64,000 nt of DNA from Budorcas taxicolor. Taxonomy: Eukaryota; Chordata; Mammalia; Artiodactyla; Bovidae. Location of the stretch: contig NC_068910.1 of assembly GCF_023091745.1 (NCBI RefSeq), forward strand, positions 90,462,170 to 90,526,169, in the 5' to 3' direction. Each line of letters begins with the position of its first letter. Position 1 is the first letter of the stretch. The notes under the pieces are model-generated. The model did not search any database. It was given only the letters and a program-made list of their open reading frames with translations, and was not told where the DNA came from. Below, piece by piece: positions 24,272 to 35,556 of this stretch. The position numbers and the translations under genes were made by a program.

Positions 24272-24462
24272 TTAGTTCAAGATTTCTGAATTTCAGCACT
24301 TTTGACATTCTTGGCTTGGTAATTGTTGAGAGTTAACATCCTATAAGTCCCACAATATACAGAAGCATCCTTAACATTTACCCACTAGCACCATCTCTCA
24401 GTTGTGACAATCCAAAATGCCCCCTAGGAAGAGAGTAAAACTCTCCCAGTTGAAAATCACTG
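24272..24462 (-). mobile_element. MER5A (hAT-Charlie) DNA transposon
   Basis: Antisense MER5A layout: TCTGAATTTCAGCACTTTTG, ACATTCTTGGCTTGGTAATT, AAGCATCCTTAACATTTACC, CACTAGCACCATC, AGTTGTGACAATCCAAAATG, CCCCTAGG and the closing TTGAAAATCACTG. About 190 bp, near the family's full length. Confidence 0.88.
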
Positions 24463-24532
24463 GTTGGTTTCTAGAAACTTAATCCTGGCTCTTGAGCTTC
24501 CTATTTGATGAAGGTGCTGATATCTATGCTCT

Positions 24533-24676
24533 AAAGTGAAAGTGGTAGTGTTAGTCAGTCTGTTAGTCGTGTCCCACTCTTTGTGACCCCATGGACTATA
24601 ACATTCCAGGTTCCTCTGTCCATGTAATTCTCCAGGCAAGAATACTGGAGTGGGTTGCCATTCCCTTCTCCAGGAA
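24533..24676 (-). mobile_element. Bov-A type SINE, head missing
   Basis: Antisense body and tail only (AGTGAAAGTGGTAGTG, TCGTGTCCCACTCTTTGTGA, CAGGCAAGAATACTGGAGTG, CTTCTCCAGG). It stops where the tRNA-like head should begin. Confidence 0.87.
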
Positions 24677-24734
24677 ACTTAAGTTAAGCGACTCTTACTT
24701 TCTAATATTGAATAGCATCACAGATTCTAGACAG

Positions 24735-24985
24735 AAAGCTAGATTTAACCTTGATTAGTAGTATTAATCATTTGACCTTGATTAGTAGTATTACTTTGAG
24801 CAAATTACTTAATGGCTTACAACCTGGTTTTCTGACCAGTTAAGTAAAATCAATAGTAATAACAGTAAGTACAACAGAAAGTTGTTGTGAGAACTAAATG
24901 ACACAATATATGTAGAAATCTTAGCATTGTGCTTGGATTGGCACATAGTGAGTAATCAATAAATGGTTTTATTATTATTACTATT
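24735..24985 (+). mobile_element. MIR SINE
   Basis: TTTGAGCAAATTACTTAATG, then GTTGTTGTGAGAACTAAATG, then GCATTGTGCTTGGATTGGCA, CATAGTGAGTAATCAATAAA and a TTATTATTATTACTATTA end. This is the MIR 3' half. Confidence 0.85.
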
Positions 24986-26084
24986 AGAGTCAACTCCATC
25001 ACTACTAGAGAACTTGACAATGTTGGCTCCCTAGAAGTACAAATGTCTTCCTTTTACTGATTTTTTCATTAACCGTTTCATTGTTTAGCACAATCATTCG
25101 TAGTTTTGGCTTAGATAAAGTCTATCTTTATTGTTCTAAGTTAACAGTAGAGGCTTTCTTAGAGGTCATGGGGTCCTGACAGCAGAAGTCAACATAGTTG
25201 TGTCATTTCTGTTCTGCACAGCAGCCCAAATGTTATCTCTTTACATTTTATTTCATTTGAACCTCCTGCAGAATTGCTGTTTACTATGGGAGTCATTTAC
25301 AAAGTAGAGACTGACTGCGTCCAGCCTAGTGAGAGTCTTTCCATTCCATCCATCTGTCTTCTGTGATTCTTTTAGGGCTTCTTCAAGTGCTCACCAACCC
25401 CAAGAAAGGCCACTTTCATAAAATAATAATTCAAATCATATAAAAGTAAATAGCTATTTTTTCCAAAAAAAGAGAAAATGTTGATGTCCTCACATGAATG
25501 ATAAATAATTACCAATAAAAAGTGTGTTGACAAAACCTGTAGACTTAAGGAAGAACCTGTGAGGGTATAGCACAAGAAAAATCCTTTCACAAATTACACC
25601 AGTTACAGATGTGCAGAAAATTAAAACTAGTTTGGCTAAAAGTAGCATTTCTGAGATAAAGCTACAATACATAGCATTCTTATAAAAGCAAATATTTGGA
25701 TTAAATATAGACAACATCATCTTTACACACACAAACACAGTGTAATTAGGAATCTGTTGGGTAAAGCATCATTTGAGCAATAAAAGCTTCAGCTCCTTCT
25801 TTCTGACTTTTTTTTTTTTTTTTCAAATAATAGGTAGGAAGTTATTCAGACTGACTGAAGAGTCATTTGAAACAATACCTTGAGTCAATTGCTCACCTTC
25901 AAGTTCCTTGCACACTCTTTTTCCCCTAAAACTTTCAAATAAATGAAATAAACTAATTTGACTAATCACTTAATTTCCTGGATGGTTTATTGTTATATTC
26001 AAAGAAAGAGCAGAGGTGTTGTTAAATATGTTGGCAGTTGGATTCAGCTGAGATTTGCGTGTCCGTAGCTCTCTGCACATGACC
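24986..26084. other. Single-copy-looking DNA
   Basis: No gene recognised. Contains a 16-T run at 25808-25823. Confidence 0.45.
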
Positions 26085-26230
26085 CATTACTGCATTCATC
26101 AGTTTGTATTCTAATTATGTCATCATTTTCCATCTGGGCACTGGACTGTCATCTCCTTGTGCCAAAGTGCCTGGCATAGGTTAGACCTCAAAACATATTC
26201 ACTAATTTGTGAATTATCTATGCTTCAACA
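26085..26230 (+). mobile_element. L2 LINE 3' end
   Basis: TTTGTATTCTAATTATGTCA, then CTGGACTGTCATCTCCTTGT, then AGTGCCTGGCATAGG and ACATATTCACTAATTTGTGA follow the L2 3'UTR pattern. Confidence 0.7.
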
Positions 26231-26942
26231 ATTTCCACCTGGTTGAATTTTTTTTAAAAATTTATATAAATGTAAACAGAAAATGTTGGGAAAATCAAAG
26301 GCCTATAATGGAAAAATCAAAGTACTATAGATAAAATACATGCCCATTATATCAAAAATTGCTTATAAACTCTTTCTTGAAATGAGGATATATAGTTCCA
26401 ATTTTTAAAAAAGTACTAAAACACAAACACAGAAATCCTTTCCTTTTGAAAGGGAAGAAATTTGATCATGAACCAAAAAAATGCTTGCATGGAACTGAAA
26501 TATGCTATTTACCTGATGCAAAAGAATAAGCCTAAGTGTTAAAAATTAGAATGTAAAATTAGAAACCTTTTATTAGTAAAAAAAAATTATACTCATCTTG
26601 GTTGTATTTTGGGTAAGAACTTTTTCAAAACAGATGACGTTTCCTTCATAACCTAAAATGTTTCATGCATATTCATTTAGATTCCTAAGAGGATCTCATT
26701 GTCTCATCCAAAGAAGAATTAATAATCCTTAATGGTCTCCGATGACACTTTGTCTTTGTCCCTTTTCCAACTGTGCAGATGACTTTAAGCATACAAATGT
26801 TCCTGTTCATGCTTTGGCCTCTAAAGTCTCTTGCATGATCACAGGATTGAAAAGAAATCATTCTTCCTACACTATCATGAATTTTGTATTCTTCTTTTAC
26901 ACGTGAAAAAAAAAATGTACTGGGTTTACTTTACATATTTGA
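26231..26942. other. AT-rich, nothing recognised
   Basis: No repeat or frame that I can support. Confidence 0.4.
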
Positions 26943-26950
26943 ACCACTTA

Positions 26951-27141
26951 TCTGGGCTTCCCTGGTGACTCAGATGCTAAAGACCTGGGCTCAGTCCCTA
27001 GGTTGGGAAGATCCCCTGGAGAAGGAAATGGCTACCCACTCCAGCTTTTTTACCTGGAAAGTTCCATGGATAAAGGAGACTGGTAGGCTACAGTCCATGG
27101 GGTCGCAGAGAGTTGGACCCAACTGACTGACTTTCACTTTT
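26951..27141 (+). mobile_element. Bov-tA SINE
   Basis: TCTGGGCTTCCCTGGTGACT head, GATCCCCTGGAGAAGGAAAT, tail ending CAACTGACTGACTTTCACTT. About 20 bp of the head are missing (CTAAAGACCTGGGCTCAG). Possible TSD ACCACTTA (26943-26950) / ACCACATA (27142-27149). Confidence 0.92.
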
Positions 27142-27245
27142 ACCACATATTTAGAAATAAAAAACAGCAAAACAAGAAAGAGATACTTGTTGAGTCATAA
27201 AGAAAAACAAAGTACTGATTATAAAGGACCCTCTAAGCCTTTATG

Positions 27246-27367
27246 ACCCACTCCAGTGTTCTCGCCTGGAGAATCGCAGGGATGCGGAGCCTGATGAGCT
27301 GCCGTCTATGGGGTCGCACTGAGTCGGACACGACTGAAGCGATTTAGCAGCAGGAGCAGCAGCAGCC
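27246..27367 (+). mobile_element. Bov-tA2/Bov-A2-type SINE, 5'-truncated, AGC-rich tail
   Basis: CCACTCCAGTGTTCTCGCCT, GGGGTCGCACTGAGTCGGAC, ACGACTGAAGCGATTTAGCA, then GCAGGAGCAGCAGCAGC. The AGC repeat is the usual tail of this subfamily. Confidence 0.88.
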
Positions 27368-27511
27368 TTACAGAAATGGGAAATCACGGAAGAGTTACTA
27401 GAAATGAGCAAATCAGACAGACCTGGGTTTAAGTATAGCTTCATGTCCATACAGTTCCCTCAACTCCACAATGGGCATAAAAATAGTAACTCTTATAGCT
27501 TAATAGGTTAT

Positions 27512-27717
27512 TGGGTTTCTCCAGGGGCTCAGTGGTAAAGAATCCACCTGCCAATACAGGAAACACAGGAGACATGGATTCGATCCCTGGGTCAGGAAGA
27601 TTCCCTGGATATGGGAATGGCAACCCACCCCAGCATTCTTGTCTGAAAAATCCCATGGACAAAGAAGCCTTGTGGGCTACAGTCCATGGGGTCGCAAAGT
27701 GTCAGATGCGACTGAGC
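27512..27717 (+). mobile_element. Bov-tA SINE
   Basis: GGGTTTCTCCAGGGGCTCAG head, GATTCGATCCCTGGGTCAGG, tail GGGTCGCAAAGTGTCAGATG. Likely TSD AATAGGTTAT before and AATAGATTAT after. Confidence 0.92.
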
Positions 27718-27767
27718 ATAATAGATTATATGGCTGAAATGAATATAATTGATTTATTAATAATATG

Positions 27768-28053
27768 TTGCTGCTGCTGCTGCTGCTGCTGCTAAGTTGC
27801 TTCAGTCGTGTCCGACTCTGTGCCATCCCAGAGATGGCAGCCCATCAGGCTCCCCTGTCCCTGGGATTCTCCAGGCAAGAACACTGGAGTGGGTTGCCAT
27901 TTCCTTCTGGAATGCATGAAAGTGAAAAGTGAAAGTGAAGTTGCTCAGTCGTGTCCAACTCTTAGCGACCCCATGGACTGCAGCCTACCAGGCTCCTCCA
28001 TCCATGGGATTTTCCAAGCAAGAGTACTGGAGTGGGGTGCCATTGCCTTCTCC
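27768..28053 (-). mobile_element. Bov-A2 dimeric SINE with 10-bp TSD and (CTG)n tail
   Basis: Two Bov-A units in antisense joined by the AAAGTGAAAAGTGAAAGTGA linker (about 27918-27940). It opens with eight CTG units (the AGC tail on the sense strand). TSD TAATAATATG at 27758-27767 and 28054-28063, exact. Confidence 0.95.
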
Positions 28054-28063
28054 TAATAATATG

Positions 28064-28790
28064 CTACTGACACCTAATAAACACATACACATAATATAGC
28101 CCGTTCAAAAGTTTATTTAGAAGTTTATACTATGTGTAAAAATGAACCATTGATGATTGAAAGCTTCTAGAGAAGGTAGAAGGCATGATCTGATTTCATT
28201 CTTCTTCTCCCTCCATTATCTTGGTCTGATTTTGAAATGAAAGCAATCTTTCTCTCCCCAAGGCCTAAACTTTTTCTTGTTGGTGGTTAAGGAGGGGGAA
28301 GACAAGAGATAGCTGTCTGCTTACATCCCTGGGCATCAACCCAAATTAGGATGGCATTTCTCACCCCATACTAGCTCTGTTTCTATTTGTATCTAGGATG
28401 TAGTCTCCTGGTAGTCTCAGTTAGACTGTGTGGTATTCCTTTGTGGGGATACATTACTCATTCAAAACTGAGTATTCCCTCAGATAATGGCAGATACTTC
28501 TCTGTATGGCCTGACAATGATCCAATCCCCAAGTGCTCCATGAATGGTATATTGCTTTCTTCAACTGATCCACCTAGAAAGTTCAAAGGCTTTTGCTTTT
28601 CTCCCTGCTTTATCCATTGTGCTCCTTCCTATAGAAACATGACAGCTACTAAAGGTCTTTCTAAGAAACCTGGTATGGGAAAGGCACTCTTTTCTTCCCA
28701 GGCACTCTATAGCAAGTTACAAACGACAGGGAAAAAATTTCCCTCCCAGTCTCCCAGCTATTAAATCTTTGGGTAAGAATCATGAACCAT
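28064..28790. other. Single-copy-looking DNA with one 125-codon frame
   Basis: 28387-28764 (plus) is one of the two longest frames outside recognised repeats (125 codons; the other is 48017-48391). The predicted protein is rich in Ser, Pro and Gly and shows no domain I recognise; no Kozak context or flanking splice sites stand out. It may be chance or a relic of an old coding sequence. Confidence 0.3.
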
Positions 28791-28803
28791 ACTCTAAATT
28801 CAT

Positions 28804-29009
28804 TGTTGTTTAGTCGCTAGGTTGTGTCCAGCTCTTTGTGACCCCATGGACTGTAGCCTGCCAGTCTTCCCTGTCCATGGGATTTACCAGGCAAGAATAC
28901 TGAAGTGGGTTGCCATTTCCTTCTCCAAGAGATCTTCCTGACCCAGGGAAGAAACTCAAGTCTCGTATTGGCAGGCAGATTCTTTATCATTGAGCCACCA
29001 GGGAAACCC
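28804..29009 (-). mobile_element. Bov-tA SINE with 13-bp TSD
   Basis: Antisense copy from TTGTTTAGTCGCTAGGTTGT to the head ATTGAGCCACCAGGGAAACC. Flanks ACTCTAAATTCAT (28791-28803) and ACTCCAAATTCAT (29010-29022). Confidence 0.95.
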
Positions 29010-29022
29010 ACTCCAAATTCAT

Positions 29023-31892
29023 ACACATCTCTAAACTCTAAGTGAAGTTGTCAAGTTTGCTCAAAAACTACTTCATCCTGTTCCTCTCTGTTGTTCACTG
29101 AGTAGTTTTGTAGATTGCAACTGAGAAGCCTCAAGCTTAAGGCCAAGAAGTCAGTCTCCCTTTCTTTCAGGGATCTCTAATCCTTTTTGATTCTCTCTAA
29201 GTTCCACTGACTGGTGAAAGTAAAGGGGTAGGATGGGTTAGGTCCTTTCACCTTGAATAATTCATTCCCCTCAAAGCAGATGATCCCAGATTCTGAGTCT
29301 TCCCTCTTCTTTCCTACTCTCAGGTACAGCCTTATATGATATGGGGGCAGGACGGGGGATGGATGATAAGGAGAGAGAGGCTTGTTTTATCTTTTTCTGA
29401 TGAAAATGTGGAGGAGGATTCCACCTAGTTATTGTGGGGGTAACTAAGCTACTTCTTCACCTGGAGATGGAATAATCTAGTATGCAGAAAAAATATTAAA
29501 AAGCAGCTATAATTAGGGCAGTGGAAGAGAACAGAAATGAGTAGGTTGAATGTTTTGAACTAAAGCAATAGCTCACGTGAGAATTAAGATACAAAACAAA
29601 TAACCAAAGAAGTGGATGGGAGTATATCACTGTAATAATCTGTTCTTACTCGTTTGGGCTTGTCAATAACTAATTTTTCCCAGGCTGCTTCATTATGTAT
29701 ACAGTATAGTAAAGACTTTTGAGAGTTAAGGAATATTAACAAAATCCATATGCAACATTGTATTCCCTTTTGCATCATGAAGACATAGATTCTGTGTCAC
29801 AGATGAGACTTTCTTCATCACTTCATTGGCTTTGTTTTGGGACTCCTGCTGGTAACTCATTTAATTGTTGGCATGGCTCCTGATGAATACTAGAGTTGTG
29901 GGGGTGACAGTTACATGAGGTTTTTCTGCTAGAATTGTTTTATTTTCCTATCAGGATTGGAAGTCAAATCTATATTTTAAAAATATATGGTCATGTTTCA
30001 CTTTTTCTTCATTCATTTTTTTGGTGCTTTTATTATTTAACTTCTTAATATCTCAATTTGATTATTTGAAACCATAACTGGCAAACCATATATTTACAGT
30101 TGCAAGTAGTCAGGGAAAGTTATATTTTGTGTTATCCTTAGGCATCATAAATTCCTGAGTGTTATGCAAAGTATTAATAGAATGAGATGCACAATGGGGG
30201 ATTCAGTTTTTAATAAAAGTGACTCTTATTTTTAATTATAGCAATTAAGATCTTTTTATTGGCAAGAAGACTACCACATTGCAGTTGTAAGGCTTTGTTT
30301 CTGTGATTCCACTGGGCTTAGAATATATCTTACTCTTTTGAGGATGGTTATTTCCAAATCTCGAGATTACTGAAACTAGAAAAGTGATATATAGAAGGCA
30401 GAATTTTTCAAAATATGTCTGAGGAACTGTTTTTATCTTTAGAGGCTCAGTTTCTCATCATATCTTATGAAAAGACAAGAAAAAGCAGCAATGCCTAAGG
30501 AATGAATATGTGTCTTTGTGGAAACCTTGGTAGAAAATATTTTGTCACTGTAACATATTGTGAATGGATATTACACTTCAGCTTGGGTATATACTTAAAT
30601 GTTTTAAACAAATGATATTTTCATTTGTTCACCCTCTATACATGATCTTCTTAAAGATGAAAACTCATACAGTAATTAAAACTACCAAAATGCCAAGTCT
30701 GTGTTAGTTCTATTACTGTGGTAGACCTAATTAAACCTGAAAGTTTCCAATATTTTCACTGACATCATTTGTGTTGTAATTAACATGTTTTACAGGTAAG
30801 ACAGTTATTTTCAGGTAAAATCTTTCATCTTGTTGTGTTCAAAACTACAAAATTGAAATAATAAAACTATGATTATGAAAATGTCCTAGCCACAAGTTTC
30901 TACATGAGATGGCTCAACACCTGAGCAAAAATGAAAGGTAATTAAGTGCAGATGGGTATAAGACTACAGAAGTCTAGAGCACTGCCTAGCATTTCTATCT
31001 TTCTGGTATATTTTAACAATATTTGCAATTTGGCAAGCTACTTAGATGAAAGTATTATTCTGAAACTATAAAAATGCATCTTTTTGAGCAGATGGCATAG
31101 CAAACTACAACAGTGTAGATGATGAAGAATCAGAGAACTATATATAAATATTATGATGACACCTGGAAGTCTGTAAAATGTATATAAAGTAGCATAACAG
31201 TTGGGAACATATGAATCTGTAGTCTGACATATATACAAATACATACATACATCTTTTTAGATATAAAATGTTGGACTAGGTGATACACATATTCAATAGA
31301 TAAGTAACCAAACATATTTCTTAATATTATCACAATATTTACAATGGATTTTTTAACTCCCATATTTTACCTAAATTCATTTCAGTAAGAATTAGTATAA
31401 AGAAACGGAGCCCCATTTATAGTAGTTTTCTTTTAAGTGGAACAAGATTGGAATAAATGGAAAAAAAAATTGGCATTTCACCTTGCTGGTCATCATAAAA
31501 AATGAAAGAAAAAGACATGTCTGTTAACAGAATGATTTGATCTGTTGTATTGATGGGCAGAGAGAAAAGTGCTGAGAACCATACCTCAAGTTGGCACAGC
31601 TCACTGAAAGCAAATTTGCTGTGAATGATGATAATTTGTACTGAAAGAAATTAGTGCCAATTTGATTAGGAACTGCCCTTCTGTTCAGATTGCAGTGGCT
31701 AATATATCCTGTTGCAGTTACAGCTTTATCTAGGATACAGGAGTAAAACAAAAATTATTCATAGAGGAAAGAGAATGAGTATTTTACTTCTTTGATTTGT
31801 AATTTTTTGGAAGACCAAGAGAAGGAACAGGAAAGAGATGATATTTAGTTTACGTTTCATGAAAAACTATACATTTTTTCTACCTGTATTTG
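29023..31892. other. Largest repeat-poor stretch, no gene seen
   Basis: About 2.9 kb, AT-rich, without a repeat I can name. Frames of 60-75 codons at 29584-29778 and 31038-31751 (minus) look like chance. Any conserved non-coding element in this window would be easiest to detect here by cross-species alignment. Confidence 0.5.
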
Positions 31893-32425
31893 TTGTTCAT
31901 TATTCAGTCACACAGTTGTGTCAGTGCTTTATGACCCCAAGCACTGAGGCACACCAGGCTTCTCTGTTTTTCACTATCTCCTGGAGTTTGCTCAAATTCG
32001 TGTCCATTGAATTGATAATGCCATCCAACCATCTAATCCTCTGTTGCTCCCTTCTCTTTCTGCCTCAATCTTTCCCAGCTTCTAGGTATTTTCCAATGAG
32101 GCAGCTCTTCACATCAAGTGGCCAAAGTATCACAGCTTCAGCTTCAGCATCAGTCTTTCCAAGGAATATTCAGGGTTGGTTTCCTTTAAGATTGACTCAT
32201 TTGATCTTGCTGTCCGGACTCTTAAGAGTCTTCCCCAGCACCACAGTTTGAAAGCATCAGTTCAGCACTCAACCTTTTTTATGGTCCAACTCTCACATCT
32301 GTATATGACTACTAGAAAAACCATAGCTCTCACTATACAGACCTTTATCAGCAAAGTGATATCTTTGCTTTAAAATGTGCTTTAAGGTTTGTCATAATTT
32401 TTCTTCTAAGAAACAAGCAGGGCAT
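31893..32425 (-). mobile_element. BovB LINE 3' end, old and diverged
   Basis: Antisense BovB order is kept (ATTCAGTCACACAGTTGTGT, CACACCAGGCTTCTCTG, TGATAATGCCATCCAACCAT, CAACTCTCACATCTGTATAT, AGCAAAGTGATATCTTTGC), with more mismatches than the other copies. The sense frame at 31838-32251 is an artefact. Confidence 0.9.
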
Positions 32426-32479
32426 TATTACAAACTATCTTAAGCTCAAATAATAATGCAGGAAGTAAAAATGACATTT

Positions 32480-32590
32480 ATTATACTTATTTATTTGCTC
32501 ATTGAGTCTCTATTAGAATGCTATTCCATGAAGTTAACCACTTTGTCTATATCTAAATAATGCCTGTCACATGTTACTGATAATAACACA
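32480..32590 (+). mobile_element. L2 LINE 3' end fragment
   Basis: GAATGCTATTCCATGAAGTT, ACCACTTTGTCTATATC and AATAATGCCTGTCACATGTT resemble the L2 3' end. Confidence 0.55.
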
Positions 32591-32604
32591 CAAAGAGTCC
32601 TTAG

Positions 32605-32800
32605 GACATCATTCACTTATTTAATTTAATATGAAATAGGTACTAGAGCCAGTTTCTCCATTTCAGATATGAGAAGACTAAGGCACAGAAAGGTTAAGTA
32701 ATTTCTTCAAGGTCGTATTACTAGACCTTGATAGAGATAAGATCTGAACCCAAAAAGTGTGGCCCCAGAGTCTATACCTAATCACAATGGTACAGACTCT
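32605..32800 (-). mobile_element. MIR SINE
   Basis: Antisense MIR: CAGTTTCTCCATTTCAGATA, GACTAAGGCACAGAAAGGTT, AAGTAATTTCTTCAAGGTCG, GATCTGAACCC, CCCCAGAGTCTATACC. Confidence 0.82.
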
Positions 32801-32889
32801 GAAAATATATGCTCAATAAATAAATCGGTAAATAAAATTTTATTACTAGTGAAGTTTTGAGTACTGTATATAACACACTTTGCTAAAAA

Positions 32890-33348
32890 ACACTTCCAGT
32901 GGTATATATATACAATGGACTATTGCTCAGCCATTAAAAAGAATGAAATAATGTCATTTGCATCAACGTGGATGGACTTGAGACTGTCATACTGAGTGAA
33001 GTAAGTAAGACAGAGAAGGAGAACTATCATATAACATCCCTTATATGTGGAATCTAAAGAGAAATGATACAAATGAACTTACTTACAAAACAGAGAGAGA
33101 CAGAGAATGAACTTATGGTTGTTGGGGGAAAAGGATAGTTAACGGATTTTGGGATAGACATGTATACATTACTATATTTAAAATGAATAATTAACAAGGA
33201 CCTACTATATAGCACATGGAACTCTGATCAGTGTTATATGGTAGCCTGGATGGGAGGAGAGTTTGGGGGAAAATAGATACATGTATATATATATGGCTGA
33301 GTTCCTTCACTGTTCACCTGAAACTATCACAACATTGTTAATCAGCTA
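32890..33348 (+). mobile_element. L1 LINE 3' end, 5'-truncated
   Basis: ORF2 end and 3'UTR: ACAATGGACTATTGCTCAGC, GTGGATGGACTTGAGACTGT, ATACTGAGTGAAGTAAGTAA, CTACTATATAGCACATGGAA, CTGAAACTATCACAACATTG. It belongs to a different part or subfamily from the L1 at 7.8 kb. No poly-A tail remains before the SINE fragment that follows. Confidence 0.87.
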
Positions 33349-33349
33349 T

Positions 33350-33398
33350 GCTTGTGTCCGTGCGAAGTCACTTTAGTCATCTCTGACTCTTTGCGACC
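33350..33398 (-). mobile_element. Bov-tA SINE fragment
   Basis: TTGTGTCCGTGCGAAGTCAC and ATCTCTGACTCTTTGCGACC are the antisense SINE 3' end. It is cut off by the BovB 3' tail at 33399. Confidence 0.75.
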
Positions 33399-34797
33399 TT
33401 CACTTCAGTTCACTTGCTCAGTCATCTCCAACTCTTTGTGACTCCATGGACTGCAGCATGCCAGGCCTCTCTGTCTATCATCAACTCCTGGAGCTTGCTC
33501 AAACTCATGTCCAGTGAGTCAGTGATGCCATCCAACCATCTCATCTTCTGTTGTTCCCTTCTCCTCCTGACTTCAAGCTTTCCCAGAATCAGGGTCTTTT
33601 CCAATGAGTCAGTTCTTCGCATCAGGTGGCCAAATTATTGGAGTTTCAGCTTCAACATCAGTTCTTACAATGAATATTCAGGGCTGATTTCCTTTAGGAT
33701 GGACTGGTTTTATCTCCTTGCAGTCCAAGGGACTCTCAAGAGTCTTCTCCAACACCACAGTTCAAAAGCATCAAGTCTTCTGCACTCAGCTTATCTCATT
33801 ATCCAACTCTCACATACATATATGACTACAGGAAAAGCCACAGCTTTTACTAGATGGACCTTTGCCACCAAAGCAATATTTCTGATTTTCAATATGCTGT
33901 CTAGGTTTGTCATAGCTTTCTTTCAAGGAGCAAGCATCTTTTAACTTCATGGCTGCAGTCACCACCTGCAGTGATTTTGGAGCCCAAGAAAATAAAGCCT
34001 GTCACTGTCTCCATTGTTTCTCCATCTATTTACCATGAAGTGATAGTTCCAGATACCATGCTTTTTGTTTTTTGAATGTTGAACTTTAAGACAGCTTTTT
34101 ACTCTCCTCTTTCACTTTCATCAAGAGGCTTTTTAGTTCTTCTTCACTTTCTGCCATAAGTGTGGTGTCATCTGCATATCTGAGGTTATTGTTATTTCTC
34201 TCAGCCATCTTGATTCCAGCTTGTGCTTCATCCAGCCTACATTTTGCATGATGTACTCAGCATATAAGTTAAATAATCAGGGTGACAATATACAGCCTTG
34301 ACATACTCCTTTCCCAATTGGGAACCAGTCCATGTCTGTTTCTAACTGTTGCTTCTTCACTTGCATACAGATTTCTCAGGAGGCATGTAAGGTGGTCTTG
34401 TATTCCCATCTCTTTAAGAATTTTCCAGTTTGTTGTGACCCAAACAGCCAAAGGCTTTGGAGTAGTCAGTAAAGCAGAAGCAGATGTTTTTCTGGAACTC
34501 TCATGCTTTTTTGATGATCCAACGGATGTTGGCAATTTGGTCTCTGGTTCCTTTGCCTTTTCTAAATCCAGCTTGAACATCTGGGAGTTCTCAGTTTATG
34601 TACTGATGAACACTTGCTTGGAGAATTTTGAACATTACCTTGCTACCATGTGAGATGAGTGCAATTGTGCAATAGTTTGGACATTCTTTAGCATTTTCTC
34701 TCTTTGGGATTGGTTTTAAAACGGACATTTTCCAGTCCTGTGACCACTGCTGAGTTTTCCAAATTTACTCGCATTATATTTGCCATTCTTTGGTATT

Positions 34798-34876
34798 ATT
34801 TTTCTCCAGTTTGTGAGTCGCCCACCCAGCAGTTATGGGATTTGATTTAATGTGATTGTGCCCCTCCTACTGTCTC
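34798..34876 (-). mobile_element. L1 5'UTR-derived patch inside BovB
   Basis: CTCCAGTTTGTGAGTCGCCC through TGTGATTGTGCCCCTCC matches 1811-1889 of the L1 at the window start at most positions. It does not match the corresponding part of any other BovB copy here. BovB sequence resumes with CTGTACAATGTCACGAAC. Confidence 0.75.
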
Positions 34877-35193
34877 CTGTACAATGTCACGAACTTCCAT
34901 CCATAGTTGATCAGGCACTCTGTCTATCACATCTAGTCCCTTAAATCTATTTCTCACTACCACTGTATAATCCTAAGATATTTGATTTAGGTAATACCTG
35001 AATGGTCTAGCTTTTTCCCTACTTCCTTGAATTTAAGTCTGAACTTGGCAATAAGGAGTTCATGATCTGAGTCACAGTCATCTCCTGTTCTTGTTTTTGC
35101 TGATGGTGTAGAGCCTCTCCATCTTCAGCTACAAAGAATATAATCAATTTTATTTCAGTATTAACCATCTGGTGATGTTCATATGTAGAGCAG

Positions 35194-35556
35194 TCACGTG
35201 TGTTGTTGGAAAACGATGTTTGCTATGACCAGTGTGTTCTCTTGACAAAACTCTGTTAGTTTTTGCCCTGCTTCATTTTGTACTCCATGGCCAAACTTGC
35301 CTGTTACTCCGGGTATCTCTTGACTCTCTACTTTTGCATTCCAGCCCCTTATGATGAAACGGACATCCTTTTTACGTGTTAGTTCGAGAAGGTCTTGTAG
35401 ATCTTCGTAGAACCATTCCACTTCAGCTTCTTTGGCAGTACTGACTGAAGCATAGATTTGGATTACTGTGATACTGAATGGTTTGTCTTGGAAACCAGCA
35501 GAGATCATTTTGTCACTTTTGAGATTACATGCAAGTACTGCCTTTCTGGGTTTCAC
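35194..35556 (-). pseudogene. BovB endonuclease (EEP/APE-type) fragment
   Basis: A 120-codon frame with PFSITVIQIYASVS (residues 26-39), FYEDLQDLLELTRKKDVRFI (49-68) and WNAKVESQE (72-80). In APE-type nucleases this block carries the GD-W-N-A motif for phosphate and metal contacts; here the Gly-Asp before Trp is Gly alone, so the key Asp is lost. The N-terminal part with the first catalytic residues is missing because of the fusion to 5'UTR sequence at 35555. In live elements this enzyme nicks the target DNA. Confidence 0.88.

Noticed and set aside
27511..27795. Plus frame ending in a run of cysteines
   Set aside because: A Bov-tA sense frame extended into the CTG tail of a Bov-A2 SINE; the poly-Cys is the microsatellite.
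33414..33944. 176-codon plus-strand frame
   Set aside because: Same antisense BovB frame as above.
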